Shown here: piece by piece, positions 1 to 10,400 of the stretch
Numbering within the stretch: position 1 is the first letter of the stretch
How the letters are laid out: each line of letters begins with the position of its first letter
From: Mayfieldus sp963772265
GTDB lineage: Bacteria; Actinomycetota; Thermoleophilia; Solirubrobacterales; 70-9
Assembly (NCBI GenBank): GCA_963772265.1
Contig: CAVYWS010000004.1
Coordinates: forward strand, 186,001-250,000
Direction: 5' to 3'
DNA length: 64,000 bases
Position numbers and translations under genes: made by a program
Notes under the pieces: model-generated
The model's input: only the letters and a program-made list of their open reading frames with translations
Databases searched by the model: none
Told to the model about the DNA's origin: nothing

Positions 1-795
1 CTTCACCGGTTTGCCCGGGACGGGATCGCTCTGGGCCAGCACCCGGTCGCCGCCGTCGCCGGAGCGGGCCAGCAGCCTTCCGCCCGGCTTGCCCGCCAGC
101 CGCGAGTTGAAGGCCCGCTCCAGGCCGCTGATCCCGACCGGGGTCCCGGCCGGAAAGCCCTGCCGGGCCAGCTCGTCGAGGTCGGAGGAGTTCGCTTCGC
201 CGACCTCACCGGAGACGTCGATCGCGTCGCTGCCGAGGGGCGAGGAGCGCGCCTCCGGCGGGCCTTCGGCCAGCGGCGTCCCGTCGCGGGCGACGATCGC
301 CCCGCGGTGCGCGAGCTCGACGTCATCGACCAGCTCCTCACCCCGCCGCAGGCCAGGGAAGGCAAGGTGCGGGCCCCAGACGATTCCGCCGTCGGCGAAC
401 GGCAGCCGCAGCTGGGAGTCGAACTGGCCGAAGGCGACCGTCCCGACCTCGATCGGGATCGTCACGACATCGGTGCCGGCGACCGAATCCGGGCCTTGCG
501 GCGAGCCCGGGTCGAGGGTTCGCAGGGTTGCCTTCTGCTGCGCCTCGAGGTAGGCCTGACGCAGTAACCGGGTCGGGTAGCGCTGCTGCGAGGCCGGGTT
601 GAGCTCCTGGTCCATTGCGTTGAAGTCCTGGTTGACCCAGGCGGCGGCGAAACGCTGCGCCGATTGCGTTTCCTCAGCCGGCGCGGCACCGGTTATCACC
701 CCGGCGATGAACGCGATCAGGGCGACGAGCGCGAGCGGAATGGTGCGGGTGACGAGGCGGCGGCGCCGCTCCACCTCGGGAGGAAGCCTTCTCAC
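1..795 (-). CDS. Penicillin-binding protein, N-terminal part (3' end outside window)
   Basis: About 265 codons of the N-terminus are visible; the gene leaves the window at base 1. The GTG start at 795 gives a short basic segment followed by one hydrophobic anchor (IPLALVALIAFIAGVITGA). After it comes an NTF2-like region (about residues 40-120) of the kind found in MecA_N-type class B penicillin-binding proteins. A dimerisation-domain signature follows, LAHRGAIVARDGTPLAEGP, the form found just inside PBP dimer domains (RGxIxDRNG-like). The transpeptidase domain would lie beyond the edge. The expected role is peptidoglycan cross-linking at the outer face of the membrane. The gene diverges from the MarP-like protease gene with only 38 bases between them. 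No good Shine-Dalgarno sequence is visible. Confidence 0.85.
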   Translation of the reverse strand, partial: MRRLPPEVERRRRLVTRTIPLALVALIAFIAGVITGAAPAEETQSAQRFAAAWVNQDFNAMDQELNPASQQRYPTRLLRQAYLEAQQKATLRTLDPGSPQGPDSVAGTDVVTIPIEVGTVAFGQFDSQLRLPFADGGIVWGPHLAFPGLRRGEELVDDVELAHRGAIVARDGTPLAEGPPEARSSPLGSDAIDVSGEVGEANSSDLDELARQGFPAGTPVGISGLERAFNSRLAGKPGGRLLARSGDGGDRVLAQSDPVPGKPVK

Positions 796-833
796 GAGTG
801 CAGGAAAGTTAGTCGCCCTCGCGGCGTGGTTGT

Positions 834-1988
834 ATGTCGGCGATGACCGTGCTCGATTGGGGCATCGTCGCGTTCACCCTGGCGCTGGCGATCTGGGGAT
901 ACGAGCAGGGGCTGATCGTCGGAGCGTTCACGCTCACCGGCTTCGCCGCCGGGGCCCTGGCCGGCGGCCGTCTGGCGCCGGCGCTGCTCAGCGAGGGCGC
1001 CAAGTCGCCCTATGCGCCGATGTTCGCGGCCCTGGGAGCGCTGCTCATCGGGGCCGCTATCGCGGTCACGCTCGAGGGCCTCGGCCTCGGGGTGCGAGCG
1101 CGATTAATCCGCGGTCCGGCGATGCATTACGCCGACGGGGCGGGGGGCGCGGTGCTGATCGCCTCTGTCGCGCTCGGGCTGGCCTGGGTGTTCGGCGCCG
1201 TGGCCCTGCATGCACCCGGCGCCGGCGAGCTGCGCCGCGACGTCCAGCGGTCGCTGATCCTGGGACACCTCAACGACCTCCTGCCACCCTCCGGGCCGCT
1301 GCTCAACGCGCTCAACCGCGTCGACCCAAGATCGAGCGTCAACGGTCCGCCGGCGTCGGTCGCGGCGCCCGCCTCCGCGATCGCACGGGACCCAGACGTC
1401 AAGCAGGCCGGCGGCAGCGTCGTCAAGGTGCTGGGCACGGCCTGCGGCCTCGGGGTCGAGGGGTCGGGCTGGATGGCGGCTCCGGGCCTCGTGGTCACCA
1501 ACGCCCACGTGGTGGCGGGGGAGAGCGACACCACGGTCACCTCCCGGGCCGGCGACCGGATAAGCGCCACACCGGTCCACTACGAGCCGGCCAACGACCT
1601 GGCGGTCCTCCGGGTCGATCTCGGTCTCCCGGTGCTGCCGCTGGCCCGCAATCCGGCATCCGGTACCAGCGCCGCCGTCCTCGGCTATCCCGAGAACGGC
1701 GGCTTCGCGATCGCGCCCGCCCGCTTCGGCTCGACCCAGAATGTGATCAGCGACGACTCCTACGGACGCGGGCCGGTGACGCGCGAGATGAGCTCGCTGC
1801 GGGGAACGATTCGCAGCGGCAACTCGGGAGGCCCGGTCGTCGACGGGCAGGGGCGCGTGCTGACCACGGTGTTCGCGGCTACCACCAGCGGCGAGCCGGG
1901 CGGCTACGGGGTTCCCAACGATCTCGTCCGCGAGGCGCTGCGCAACTCCTCGACGACGGTCGACACCGGCCCCTGCGCCACAGGCTGA
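834..1988 (+). CDS. MarP-like membrane serine protease (CvpA-type membrane domain plus trypsin-like protease)
   Basis: 384 residues. The first 150 or so form four hydrophobic segments like CvpA/colicin V production proteins. A trypsin-like domain follows with the full triad: His225 (in TNAHVV), Asp255 (NDLAVL) and Ser331 (GNSGGP). Cys204 and Cys381 flank the protease domain in the positions expected for the regulatory disulfide of mycobacterial MarP (Rv3671c), which protects against acid and oxidative stress. The protease would face outward. An alternative ATG at 843 is equally possible; it lies six bases after a weak TGTATG box. Neighbours are a penicillin-binding protein (divergent) and an HxlR regulator, consistent with an envelope-maintenance role. 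Function is inferred from family. Confidence 0.88.
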   Translation: MSAMTVLDWGIVAFTLALAIWGYEQGLIVGAFTLTGFAAGALAGGRLAPALLSEGAKSPYAPMFAALGALLIGAAIAVTLEGLGLGVRARLIRGPAMHYADGAGGAVLIASVALGLAWVFGAVALHAPGAGELRRDVQRSLILGHLNDLLPPSGPLLNALNRVDPRSSVNGPPASVAAPASAIARDPDVKQAGGSVVKVLGTACGLGVEGSGWMAAPGLVVTNAHVVAGESDTTVTSRAGDRISATPVHYEPANDLAVLRVDLGLPVLPLARNPASGTSAAVLGYPENGGFAIAPARFGSTQNVISDDSYGRGPVTREMSSLRGTIRSGNSGGPVVDGQGRVLTTVFAATTSGEPGGYGVPNDLVREALRNSSTTVDTGPCATG

Positions 1989-2004
1989 GCTTCCCGGCCC
2001 GTCA

Positions 2005-2028
2005 CTTACGTTCAGTAAGCTGGTCCAG
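2005..2028 (+). promoter_or_regulatory. hxlR promoter with palindromic operator over the -10 box
   Basis: CTTAC (2005-2009), five bases, then GTAAG (2015-2019) form an inverted repeat. The right arm overlaps TAAGCT (2016-2021), a -10-like box lying seven bases before the GTG start at 2029. The layout fits a leaderless message autorepressed by the HxlR protein. CTTAC/GTAAG half-sites are typical of HxlR-family operators. Confidence 0.6.
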
Positions 2029-2376
2029 GTGAGTGGAGAGCCCTCCGCACGATCCCAGTCGGGTGCGGATCCCAAGGTCTGCCCGCACTTTCACGCCGCG
2101 GTCGAGTTGGTCGGCAAGCGCTGGTCCGGGGCGATCCTGGCGACGCTCAACGACAGCCGGCGGTGCCGGTTCGGGGAGCTCTCCCAGGCGGTGCCCGGGA
2201 TGTCGGACCGGCTTCTCTCCCAGCGTCTGCGCGAGCTGGAGGAGGAGGGGATGGTCCAGCGCGCGGTCGAGCCCGGGACGCCGGTCCGGGTCAGCTACTC
2301 GCTGACCGAGAAGGGCGCCGATCTCAGCCCAGCCCTGCGCGAGCTAGGCGACTGGGGACGTCGCTGGCAGACCTGA
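2029..2376 (+). CDS. HxlR-family winged-helix transcriptional regulator
   Basis: 115 residues, the usual size of the family. The family opening is clear: CPHFHAAVELVGKRWSGAIL (CP..x-ALxLIGGKWxxxIL-like), then the recognition-helix region SQAVPGMSDRLLSQRLRELE and the wing near VRVSYSLTEKGADL. Cys18 is the conserved Cys that some members use for redox or electrophile sensing. The start is GTG, chosen because a -10-like box ends seven bases upstream and no in-frame alternative fits better. A palindrome covering that box suggests autorepression. No obvious regulated neighbour sits beside it: upstream is a MarP-like protease and downstream is a long hairpin. Confidence 0.88.
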   Translation: MSGEPSARSQSGADPKVCPHFHAAVELVGKRWSGAILATLNDSRRCRFGELSQAVPGMSDRLLSQRLRELEEEGMVQRAVEPGTPVRVSYSLTEKGADLSPALRELGDWGRRWQT

Positions 2377-2386
2377 GAAAGGCGTT

Positions 2387-2458
2387 GCTGCCGATTGCCC
2401 CGCCGGGCGCCAGGCACGGGGGGAGACAACCCAGCTTCCCGGCGGGGCAACCGGCAGC
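2387..2458. repeat. Long inverted repeat (21-nt arms) downstream of hxlR
   Basis: Arms 2387-2407 and 2438-2458 pair at 20 of 21 positions around a 30-nt loop. The left arm starts GCTGCCG and ends GCCGGG. It lies 10 bases after the HxlR stop codon, in the 253-bp stretch 2377-2629 without a gene. No T-tract follows, so it may be a transcription terminator or an RNA structure. The same stretch also holds a smaller palindrome at 2528-2547 (TAGTCA-A-GGA / TCC-TGACTA), a possible operator for the next regulator gene. Confidence 0.6.
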
Positions 2459-2629
2459 TTGGCCTGCGCGCTTCCCTGCGATGCGGGCCGAAAAAAATGC
2501 ACCGCGATCTTCTCAGGCATTCGGAAATAGTCAAGGAGTCCTGACTAACCCGCGGTGCCCCGACTCAAACACGCTCGGCTAGGGTTCGTCCCTTCAGGCA
2601 GGGCAATCTCACAGGGGGAGCAGGGACGA

Positions 2630-3266
2630 ATGGGGGCCAAGACAAGGAAGGCGCAGGGACTGGTCGACCAGCGGCTGGTGAAGGCGCTCGGCCACCCGCT
2701 GCGACAGCGGATCCTCCAGCAGCTTCGCGACGAGGCAAAGAGCCCAAGTGAGCTGGCCCGGGCTCTCGGCGAGCCGCTTGGCAACGTCAGCTACCACGTC
2801 AAGATCCTCGCCGAGTGCGAGGCGGTCGAGCTCGTTCGCACGCAACCGGTGCGTGGCGCCGTCGAGCACTTCTACCGGGCGACTGCCGTGCCGCGCCTGT
2901 ACGAGGCGGAATGGCAGCAGCTGCATCCGTCGACCCGCCGCGCGCTGTTCAACGCCACCCTCGCGCAGATCTGGGAGGACGTGGTCTCGGCGGGCCGCAG
3001 CGGCGGCTTCGAGGACACCAAGACGCACATCAGCTGGACCCCGCTCGAGCTCGACGACCGCGCCTACGCAGAGATGCTGGGGGAGATCGACGCCTTGATC
3101 GATCGGGCGCTGGCGCTCCAGGCCGAATCGGCGACCCGGCTGAAGAAGAAGTCGCCGAGCGAAAGGGATACCCACTCGACCGAGCTGGTGATGATGCATT
3201 TCCATCGCGGCACGGACGGCGAGGCGCCTGGCGGCCGCGCGCCAGCGCACCAGGAAGCGCAAGTAG
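2630..3266 (+). CDS. ArsR-type winged-helix regulator (probable frameshift at the C-terminus)
   Basis: The N-terminal 90 residues are a clear winged-helix/ArsR-like DNA-binding domain: LVKALGHPLRQRILQQL, a helix-turn-helix around SPSELARALGEPLGNVSYHV, and ELVRTQPVRGAVEHFYRA in the wing. The C-terminal half is helical and has no recognisable ligand site. ATG 2630 was chosen; a GGGGGAG sequence sits about ten bases upstream. Read literally, the frame stays open to 3484 and runs 213 bases antisense into the next gene. In the +1 frame after residue 195 or so, a basic tail ends at TAG 3264-3266, four bases from the convergent neighbour. That is the more natural end, so a one-base indel near 3200 is suspected. 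Confidence 0.75.
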
Positions 3267-3270
3267 TCAG

Positions 3271-3852
3271 TCACCAATCGCGCGGGTTCCCGGGCGGGAT
3301 CTCGTCGCGGATCAAAAGCGGCTCGATCGTCTCAACCGGGGGCAGGCCCGTGGTTGCCAGGAAGAGCTCCCACTCGCCCTCGCCGAGGTCCCGGAAGGCG
3401 GCCTCGACCGCCCGCAGGTACGGCGCCATCGCCACCGCGCCGCGTGGCGGCTCGGGGGCGAAGTGCTCGGATTTCGCGGTGTAGGTGAAGACGCCGTCGA
3501 ACCGGTCGCCGCCGTCGACCTGGCCGGTCACCTCGACCCGGTCGTAGCGGATCTCGCGAACATCGAGCCGGTCGAGCTCGCCGGCCGAGACCTCGATCAA
3601 GGCTCCGTTGGGAGCCAGCTCGCCGTCCGCCTCATCGGGCTCGACGTTGAGCGCGATCACCCAGCGGGGCACCTCGCCGCCGTCGGTGCGGGCGAACGCC
3701 TTCTCGGAGGCGTGCTGGTCGCGCATCACCGACCAGCGCCGTCGCCAGCCGGCGAGCCGGGCCGGGGAGGGGGCGCCCAGATCGCGGCCCAGGGTGCGGG
3801 CCAGGCTGCCGGGATTGACCAGCGATCCGTATCCGAAGACGGCGAGCCTCAT
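3271..3852 (-). CDS. Gamma-glutamylcyclotransferase-fold (AIG2-like) protein
   Basis: 193 residues. It opens with FGYGSLVNPGSL, the signature glycine-rich loop of the GGCT/AIG2 fold. A later acidic segment (IEVSAGELDRLDVREIRYDRVEV) matches the core strand region of the family, where the catalytic Glu usually sits. Likely an intracellular amine or gamma-glutamyl metabolising enzyme, but substrates of bacterial members are mostly unknown. The ATG overlaps the addA stop codon by the four bases ATGA (3849-3852), so it is probably the last gene of the addB-addA operon. No mechanistic link to recombination is evident. Confidence 0.8.
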   Translation of the reverse strand: MRLAVFGYGSLVNPGSLARTLGRDLGAPSPARLAGWRRRWSVMRDQHASEKAFARTDGGEVPRWVIALNVEPDEADGELAPNGALIEVSAGELDRLDVREIRYDRVEVTGQVDGGDRFDGVFTYTAKSEHFAPEPPRGAVAMAPYLRAVEAAFRDLGEGEWELFLATTGLPPVETIEPLLIRDEIPPGNPRDW

Positions 3853-6800
3853 CTGCGGGCCTCCGGCGGCTCGGCCGGTGCGCTGCAGAGGCGCCGCCGG
3901 GCAGGGCAGTCGCGGCAGAGCTCCCAGTCGGGGGTCGCCGTGACCTCGAAGCGGCCGGCCGCGATCTCCTCGATCGTGGCCTCGAGACCGGATCGAGCGC
4001 TCTCGACCGAGGCCCGGTCGAGCTCGAAGCTGACCGGCTGTTGCGGCTGCTCGAGATAGACGTAGGAGACCTGGACCCGCTCGGCCTCCGTCGCCGACAG
4101 CGCCGCGAGCGCGTAGAGGTCGCGTTGGACCTCGTAGCGCCGTGCGTGCTCAGCCGGGTCCGCCCCCTCGAGACGGTCGGTCTTGTAGTCGACGACGATC
4201 GGCGGACCATCGCGGGGCTGGGCGAGCAGGTCGAGGGTCCCGCGCATCAGCGAGCCGCCCAGCTCGATCAGGAAGCGCACCTCGGCGTTGGACTTGGTGC
4301 CGCGCTCGGCGATCTTCGCGCGCAGCGGCGACTCGATCCAGCCGCGCACCATCTCCTGAGCGCGCTGCAGCGCCCCGTCGTCGAGATCGACGTCGCGGGC
4401 GGCGAGGCAACGGCGCGCCAGCTCCTCGGGCGGCGCGATCCATTTCCGTCCCGAGGACCACTCGAGCAGCTGATGCACCGCCTCGCCGAACTCCTGGCTC
4501 TCGCTGCGCCCGATCGCGGTCCCGTCGAGGTTGACCGGCGCCAGGCCGAGCACGGTCTCGACGTAGAAGCGATAGCCGCAGCGGCGGTGACTTGCCAGAG
4601 CGGTGTAGGAGAGCGGGCGGCGGGGGGTCACCGGCGAGCGGGGCTCGACTATCGGCGGCGGTCCACCGCCGGGAGTGGAGGGCGGGGCCTGCGCGGATGC
4701 GACCCGCACCAGCTCCGCCACCCGCTCGGGGCTCGGCCGGTTGACCCGCACCGCGATCGCGGGGTCCGGGAACCCGGCGTCGAGGCCGGGCGCCGGCGCC
4801 GCGGCCGGCAGGTGGATCGTGGAGTCGTGCTCGAGCTCCTCGACCCCGAACGCCCGCAGCAGCCGCTCGCTGACCGGGGTCCCCGGCTTCAGCTCCTTTG
4901 GGCGCTCCGGTGCCATCACGCCGCTGAGCAGCAGCCGCTCCCGCGCCCGCGTCGCGGCGACGTAGAAGAGCCGCAGCTCCTCGGCCGAGTCGAGCTCCGC
5001 CGCCTCTTCCTGCAGCGCCGCCTTTTCGTAGAGGTCGACCGACGCCGCGCCCAGGCGCGCCAGACGCATCCCGATCCGGGCGGCGCCCTCCTGCCCCCGA
5101 CCGAGTGCGAGGTCGGGCGGGCGGCCGCCCCCGAGCAGGTCGCGGCCGAGACCGCCGACCGCAACCACACCGAACTCGAGGCCCTTGGCGTTGTGGATCG
5201 TCATCACCCGCACTCCGTCGTGGTCCTCGGCCTCGGTGGCGGCGACGGCCTCGTCGTCCTCGGCGGTCCGGAAGGAGACGAAGTCGAGGAAGGCCCGCAG
5301 GTCGCGGCCCTCGTTGGCCTCGAACTCGCGTGCCATCCGCATCAGCTTGCGGAGGTTGGCGAGCCGCAGCTCGCCGGAGTGGCGCATCAGCACCGCGACG
5401 TCGTAGCCGGTGTCGGCGACGACCCGGTCGACCAGCTCCTCGAGCCCGAGCGTCGGCGCCTCGTCCCGCAGCGAGGTGATCCGGCCGTGGAACGTCTTCA
5501 ACCGCACCAGGTCCGCCTCCGGTATCTGGTCCAGCCATTCGGGCTCGGCGAGCTCCGGCTCCCAGGCGGCGACGGCGCGCTCCAGCGCCCGCCACAGATG
5601 CTTGCCGGATCCGCTCGCCCGGCGCAGGATCCAGAGCGTGTCGGGGAGAACCCCGCAGGCCGGAGAGGCAAGCGCGCCGAGCAGCGGCTCGTCGTCGAGC
5701 GGATTGGCGATGACCGAGAGCAGGCAGCGCACGTCCTCGACCTGCTGCTGGGACCAGTAGCCGCGGCCACCGACCACGTAGGGGCGCAGCCCGGCGCGCT
5801 CCAGCGCCTCCTCGAAGGCGTCGACCCGGGTGAATGCGCGCAGCAGCACGACGATGTCCCCGCGTGCCACGCCGTGCTCCTCGGTCAGCTCGCGCAGCCT
5901 CGCGGCGAGGAACCGGGCCTCGGCCACCGACTCCTTCGGCGTTCGGTCGTCGACCGGCAGCTGCAGCTCGATCCCCTCGGCGTCCCAGCCCTTGCGCTCG
6001 GTCAGCAGCAGCTCGACCGCCGGCCCGCCGGCGAGCGGCTCGGAGTCGGGCAGAGCCGACGGTCAGGGGGTTGAACCCCTCGAGCATCCGCGAGCCGATC
6101 GCGTTGGCCGTCGCGACGACCTCGGGCCGGGAGCGGAAGTTCCCGCTCAGCGGCAGCAGCGCGGCGGATCGGGAAGCGGCGAACCGCTGGCGCTGTTCGC
6201 GGAAGACCGCAAGGTCGGCGTGGCGGAAGCCGTAGATCGACTGAAATTCGTCGCCGACGAGGAACAGCTCGGTGTCGGGGCCGCGCAGCGCCTCGATCAG
6301 CTTCAGCTGCAGACGGTTGGTGTCCTGGAACTCGTCCACCATCAGATGCGCGAAGCGGGCCCGGTACTGCTCGCCGACCTCGGACTCGGTCAGCAGCCGA
6401 ACGGCGAGCAGCTGCAGGTCCTCGAAGTCGAGGCCGGCGCGGGCCGCCTTCTGCTCGCCGAAGCGCTTTCCGAACAGCCCCAGCAGCTCGCGCAGGTGCT
6501 CGTAGACGACCCCTCCCTCGCCTGACGCGGCGGCGGCGGCGATCGCGGCGCGAAGCGCCTTCCAGCACTCGCGGCGAGGGCCGTCCGCCGGGCGGCTGAA
6601 GTCGAGGCCGGCAAGCTGGTCGAGAGCGGGAGGGCCACCCTCGGCCTCGGTGCAGAGGGCGAGGGCGCGCTCGATCTTCTCGCGCTGCCCGGGGCTGCCC
6701 CCCGGTGCCCCGAGGGCCTCGGTCGCGGCAGCCTCCAAGGCGACCATCGCCGCCGCCAGGTCGGCCGGCGGCGGGTCGGGGAGCCGCGGCGTCCCCAGGC

Positions 6801-7347
6801 CGCGGCTGCGCAGCTCCTCGTAGGCGGCCGTCACCATCGCTCGCAGACCGTCGACGTAGTAGGCGGCCACGGTCGCCTCGCGCTCGGGATCCCCGTCGGC
6901 GAGGAAATCCTCCAGCGCCGCATCGAAGGCCGCGCCGGCGGCCCGCGAGGCCTCCGACTGGTCGAGGACGCGGAAGCGGGGGTCGATCCCCGCCGCGACC
7001 GGATGGGCGGCCAGAAGGCGCCGGCAGAACCCGTGGATCGTGGTGATCAGGGCGCCGCCGAATCCGGCGACCAGCGCATCGAGCTCGTCGGCCGCCTGTG
7101 GGTCGCCGGCCTCGCGACGCCGCAGCTCATCGCGCGCCCGCTCGCGCAGCTGGGCCGCGGCCTTGTCGGTGAAGGTGAAGGCGAGGATTGCGTCGGGCGA
7201 GACGCCGTCGGAGGCGACCAGGTCGCAGTAGCGGTCGACGAGCACTCCGGTCTTGCCGGTGCCGGCGCCCGCTTCGAGCAGGACGTCGCGCCCGCGGGCG
7301 CCGATTGCGGCGGCCTGCTCCCGGGTCGGCTCCCGTAACGCGCTCAC
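3849..7347 (-). CDS. addA: AddA-type helicase-nuclease (UvrD/RecB-like), frameshifted near 6055
   Basis: Together the two frames encode about 1,166 residues, normal for AddA. The N-terminal part has a UvrD-type motor: Walker A EAGAGTGKT, FTFTDKAA, TTIHGFC, DEFQDTN and GDEFQSIYGFR. After the break near 6055 the other frame resumes in register with the second motor half (MTIHNAKGLEF, LFYVAATRARERL) and a C-terminal PD-(D/E)XK nuclease (GTLDLL ... VVDYKTD). A Cys at SHRRCGYRFY plus LCRDCPARRRLC form a four-Cys Fe-S pattern. The GTG start has a strong GGAGG about seven bases upstream. It would unwind and resect double-strand ends together with the AddB-like partner encoded immediately upstream. 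Conservation on both sides of the break argues for a sequence error rather than decay. Confidence 0.85.
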
Positions 7348-7404
7348 AGCACACCTCCAGTTCGCGCTCGGCCTCGCACAATGCTCTTTGCTTGGGCGTC
7401 GCGC

Positions 7405-10400
7405 TCACGACGCCTCCTCTTCCTCTTCCTCCTCGGGGACCACGAACGGGGCCCGCTCGCGGCGGCAGATCGGCGCGAACCCGCAGAACCGGGGGCACTG
7501 GCCGTGCCCCTTGAATCCCTCCGGGGGGCCCGGATCGCGTTCGATTGCACCGCCGCGCATCCGCGCCACCGCCTCCGACGCGCGTTCGGCCGCGTCCTCG
7601 AGCGCCGCCTCGAATTCATCACCCGAGAGCAGGTCGCTTTCGTAGAGGGAGAGTTCCGCGAGCAGCTCGCCGCCGTCATCGGACCGCACCAGGCCGCGGG
7701 GCCGGGCGTTGGCGGTCGGCCGCAGCGGCTGATAGAGGCCGCCGACCACGTCGATCTCCCACAGCTCGCGCAGGGCGAGGAGATAGAGGGGCAGCTGCAG
7801 CTTGCCCTCCTCGACGAACTTCGCGAACGGCGTCACCTGGCGCGCGAGCTTGTAGTCGTAGGCGAGCCCGACACCGTCGCCCTGGTCGACCCGGTCGATG
7901 CGGCCATGCAGCGTCCAATCCCCGATTCGAAGCGACTGGCCGCTCGGTGCCCTCCTCGTCGCCGAACCCCGCCTCCAGCAATGCCGGGCGCAGGCGGGGG
8001 CTGGTGCGCGCCGCCTCGCGCCGCAGGAAGGCGACCAGCAGCCGCTCCAGCCGGCGCCGCATCGCCCGGTCGGCGGGATGGTCGCTGAGATCGGCCGTGA
8101 CCTCGTTGACGATCTCGCGGCCGCGAGCGATCCAGCGGTCGAGGTCGTCCGCTCGCGGCAGCGAGTCTGCGCCGGGCGCCTCGCCGTAGAGGCATTCGAG
8201 CGCCTTGTGCATGAGCCCGCCCTGCCGGAGTGGCTCCGGGGTCGGGTCCAGCGGCTCGGGGGAAAGCTCGTGGTCGACGAACCAGCGATACGAGCAGACG
8301 TCGAAGGTCTCCAGGGTGGTGCCGCCGTAGGCCGGGACACCCCGCAGCGCGTCGATCACCGCCTCGACCCGTAGCGGGCCGGGCTCCCGCGTCGCACGGT
8401 CGGCCTCGGAGGCGGCGGCGAGCGCGGCGCCGACCCGATCCGCCCGATCCGCCCCGACCCCGAGCAGCTCCATCGCCGCCGCTGGATCGCCTGGCGCGGA
8501 GGCGAGCGAGCGCGCAAGCTCGCGCTCGCTTGGGGCGTCGGCGGGGGCGAAGGTGACGTCGCCGAGCCCGCGCGAGCGGACCAGGCTCTCCTCCAGGGGG
8601 TCGGCCTGGTCGGGGTCCTCGGGGGGTGGGGGGTCGAGCAGCCGCCGCACGTCGTCGACGAAGGGCGAGCGGGGCTCCGCGCCCCCGGCTTCGTCGCTGG
8701 CCTTGTAGGAGAGATAGAGGCCCTCGGTCGGCAGCGCCAGGCAGACCCCGAACAGGTAGCGCTCCTCGGCGTCGGTCTCGGCGCGCTCCGGTAGACCCAG
8801 GGCGGTTCGCTGCTGATCGGAGAGAAACGGCCCGTCGGTGCCGTGGCGGGGGAACGCGCCGTCCTGAAGGGAGGCGACGAACAGGTGCCGCACCCGGGTC
8901 GCCCGCAGGGCGTAGGGATTCGCGATCCGCACCCGGCCATCGGTGGGACCGGTCCAGGCCGGCATTGTCAGGCCCTCGAGGGCGGCGATCAGCTCCTCGG
9001 GCCCGGGCTCCAGCCCCGGCAGCTGCGCCAGCTCCTCGGCGGCCGCGGCGATCCGCTCGCCGGCGCGGAGCTCGAAGGCTGCGTTGTGGTCGGGAACCTC
9101 GCCCTTGCGGCCTGCGGCGGCCCGTGGCCACTGGGCGATGTCGCGGGCCAGCAGCGCGACCTCGGCGAGCAGCGCGGCGGGATCGGCGGCGCGCTCGCGG
9201 AGCCGGTGCAGGGCGCGCAGCGGCTGCTTGTCGTCCCGCTCCCATTCGGCCAACGCCGCGTCGGCGCTGCGCAGACGCCCGCGGCGGATCGAGCGCTCCA
9301 GCCAGTCCACGCGGCCGCTGGGCTCGCGGTGCGGGCCACGCAGGTAGGCGAGAAGGTCGGCCGCCGTGCCGTTGCCGATCGCGGCGCGCAGCAGTGCGAG
9401 CAGGCAGGTTCCGGTGCCGCTGTGCGACACGGGCACGTCGGCCTCGAGGGCCACTGGGATCCCATAGCCGCGCAGGACCCGGGACTGGAGCGCCCCGCGC
9501 CCGGCCGGGTCGCGCTCGGCGACCGCGATCTGGCCGGGCTCGGACCCGGCGGCGAGCAGGCGGGCGATCTCGGCCCCGATCAGCTCCGCCTCGCCGCGGT
9601 CGCCGGCGCTGCGCAGGATCGTCAGCGAATCGTCGAGTGCATGGGTGGGGGCGTCGGCTCTGAGGAAGCCGCGCTCGAGCGCGAACAGCAGCTCGCTCTC
9701 GGTATTGGCGGGGTCGGGCTCGGTCTGGGTCTCGGAGGCGACTCCGAGCTGCTTGAGCTGCTCGAGCAGGCGGGCGCGGTCGGCGAGGGCCGCGCGGTCC
9801 TCGTAGGTGAGCGACACGGTGACCTCAGCCGCGCCGGCCAGCGCGCCGACCAACTCGCGCTGTTCGACCGTGAGGTCGTCGAACCCGTAGAGGAAGACCG
9901 GCCGGCCGCCCCAGGAGTCGGGGTCGCGGCGCAGCGCGAGGATCGCGGCATGGGCGATCGTGTGGGCGTCCTCGTGGCCGCGCGAGTCGCGCAGCTCGAC
10001 GTAGGCCCGGTACAGCGCCGTGAGGTCGTCGAGGTAGGCGGAGCCTTCCAGGGTCGCGGCGCCGGCCGCGACCGACTCGGGACCGAGCATCGCCGCCTGC
10101 AGGTCGCCGATCAGCTCGTCGAGCGCTGCGGCGAAGCCCGGACGCGCGGCGGAGCGCCGCAGCGGCCCCAGCTCGACCCCGTGCATCGCGGCGCGCAGCA
10201 GGCGGGCCCGCTGGACATCGGTCAGCGGTCTTCGCACCGCCTCCCCCGCCGCCCGTGCCACCTCGCCGAAGATGCCGGCGAAGACGAGGACCGAGCCTCC
10301 GAGGACCGGTCCCTTCTCGCTCAGCTCATGCTCGAAGGCGAAGACGTCGTCAAGCGTCGGGACGACCAGCACCGGGTCGCGGCCAAGCGCCCCCAGAAAG

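Noticed and set aside
3267..3484. C-terminal extension of the ArsR-type regulator running antisense through the GGCT gene
   Set aside because: The tail is the reverse-strand reading of a real gene; a natural stop lies at 3264-3266 in the adjacent frame, so an indel explains it better than a real overlap.
4041..6074. Long plus-strand open frame of 677 codons opposite addA
   Set aside because: Composition artefact of GC-rich antisense: low-complexity Arg/Gly/Ala/Leu-rich protein with no domain, while the minus strand encodes a full helicase-nuclease.
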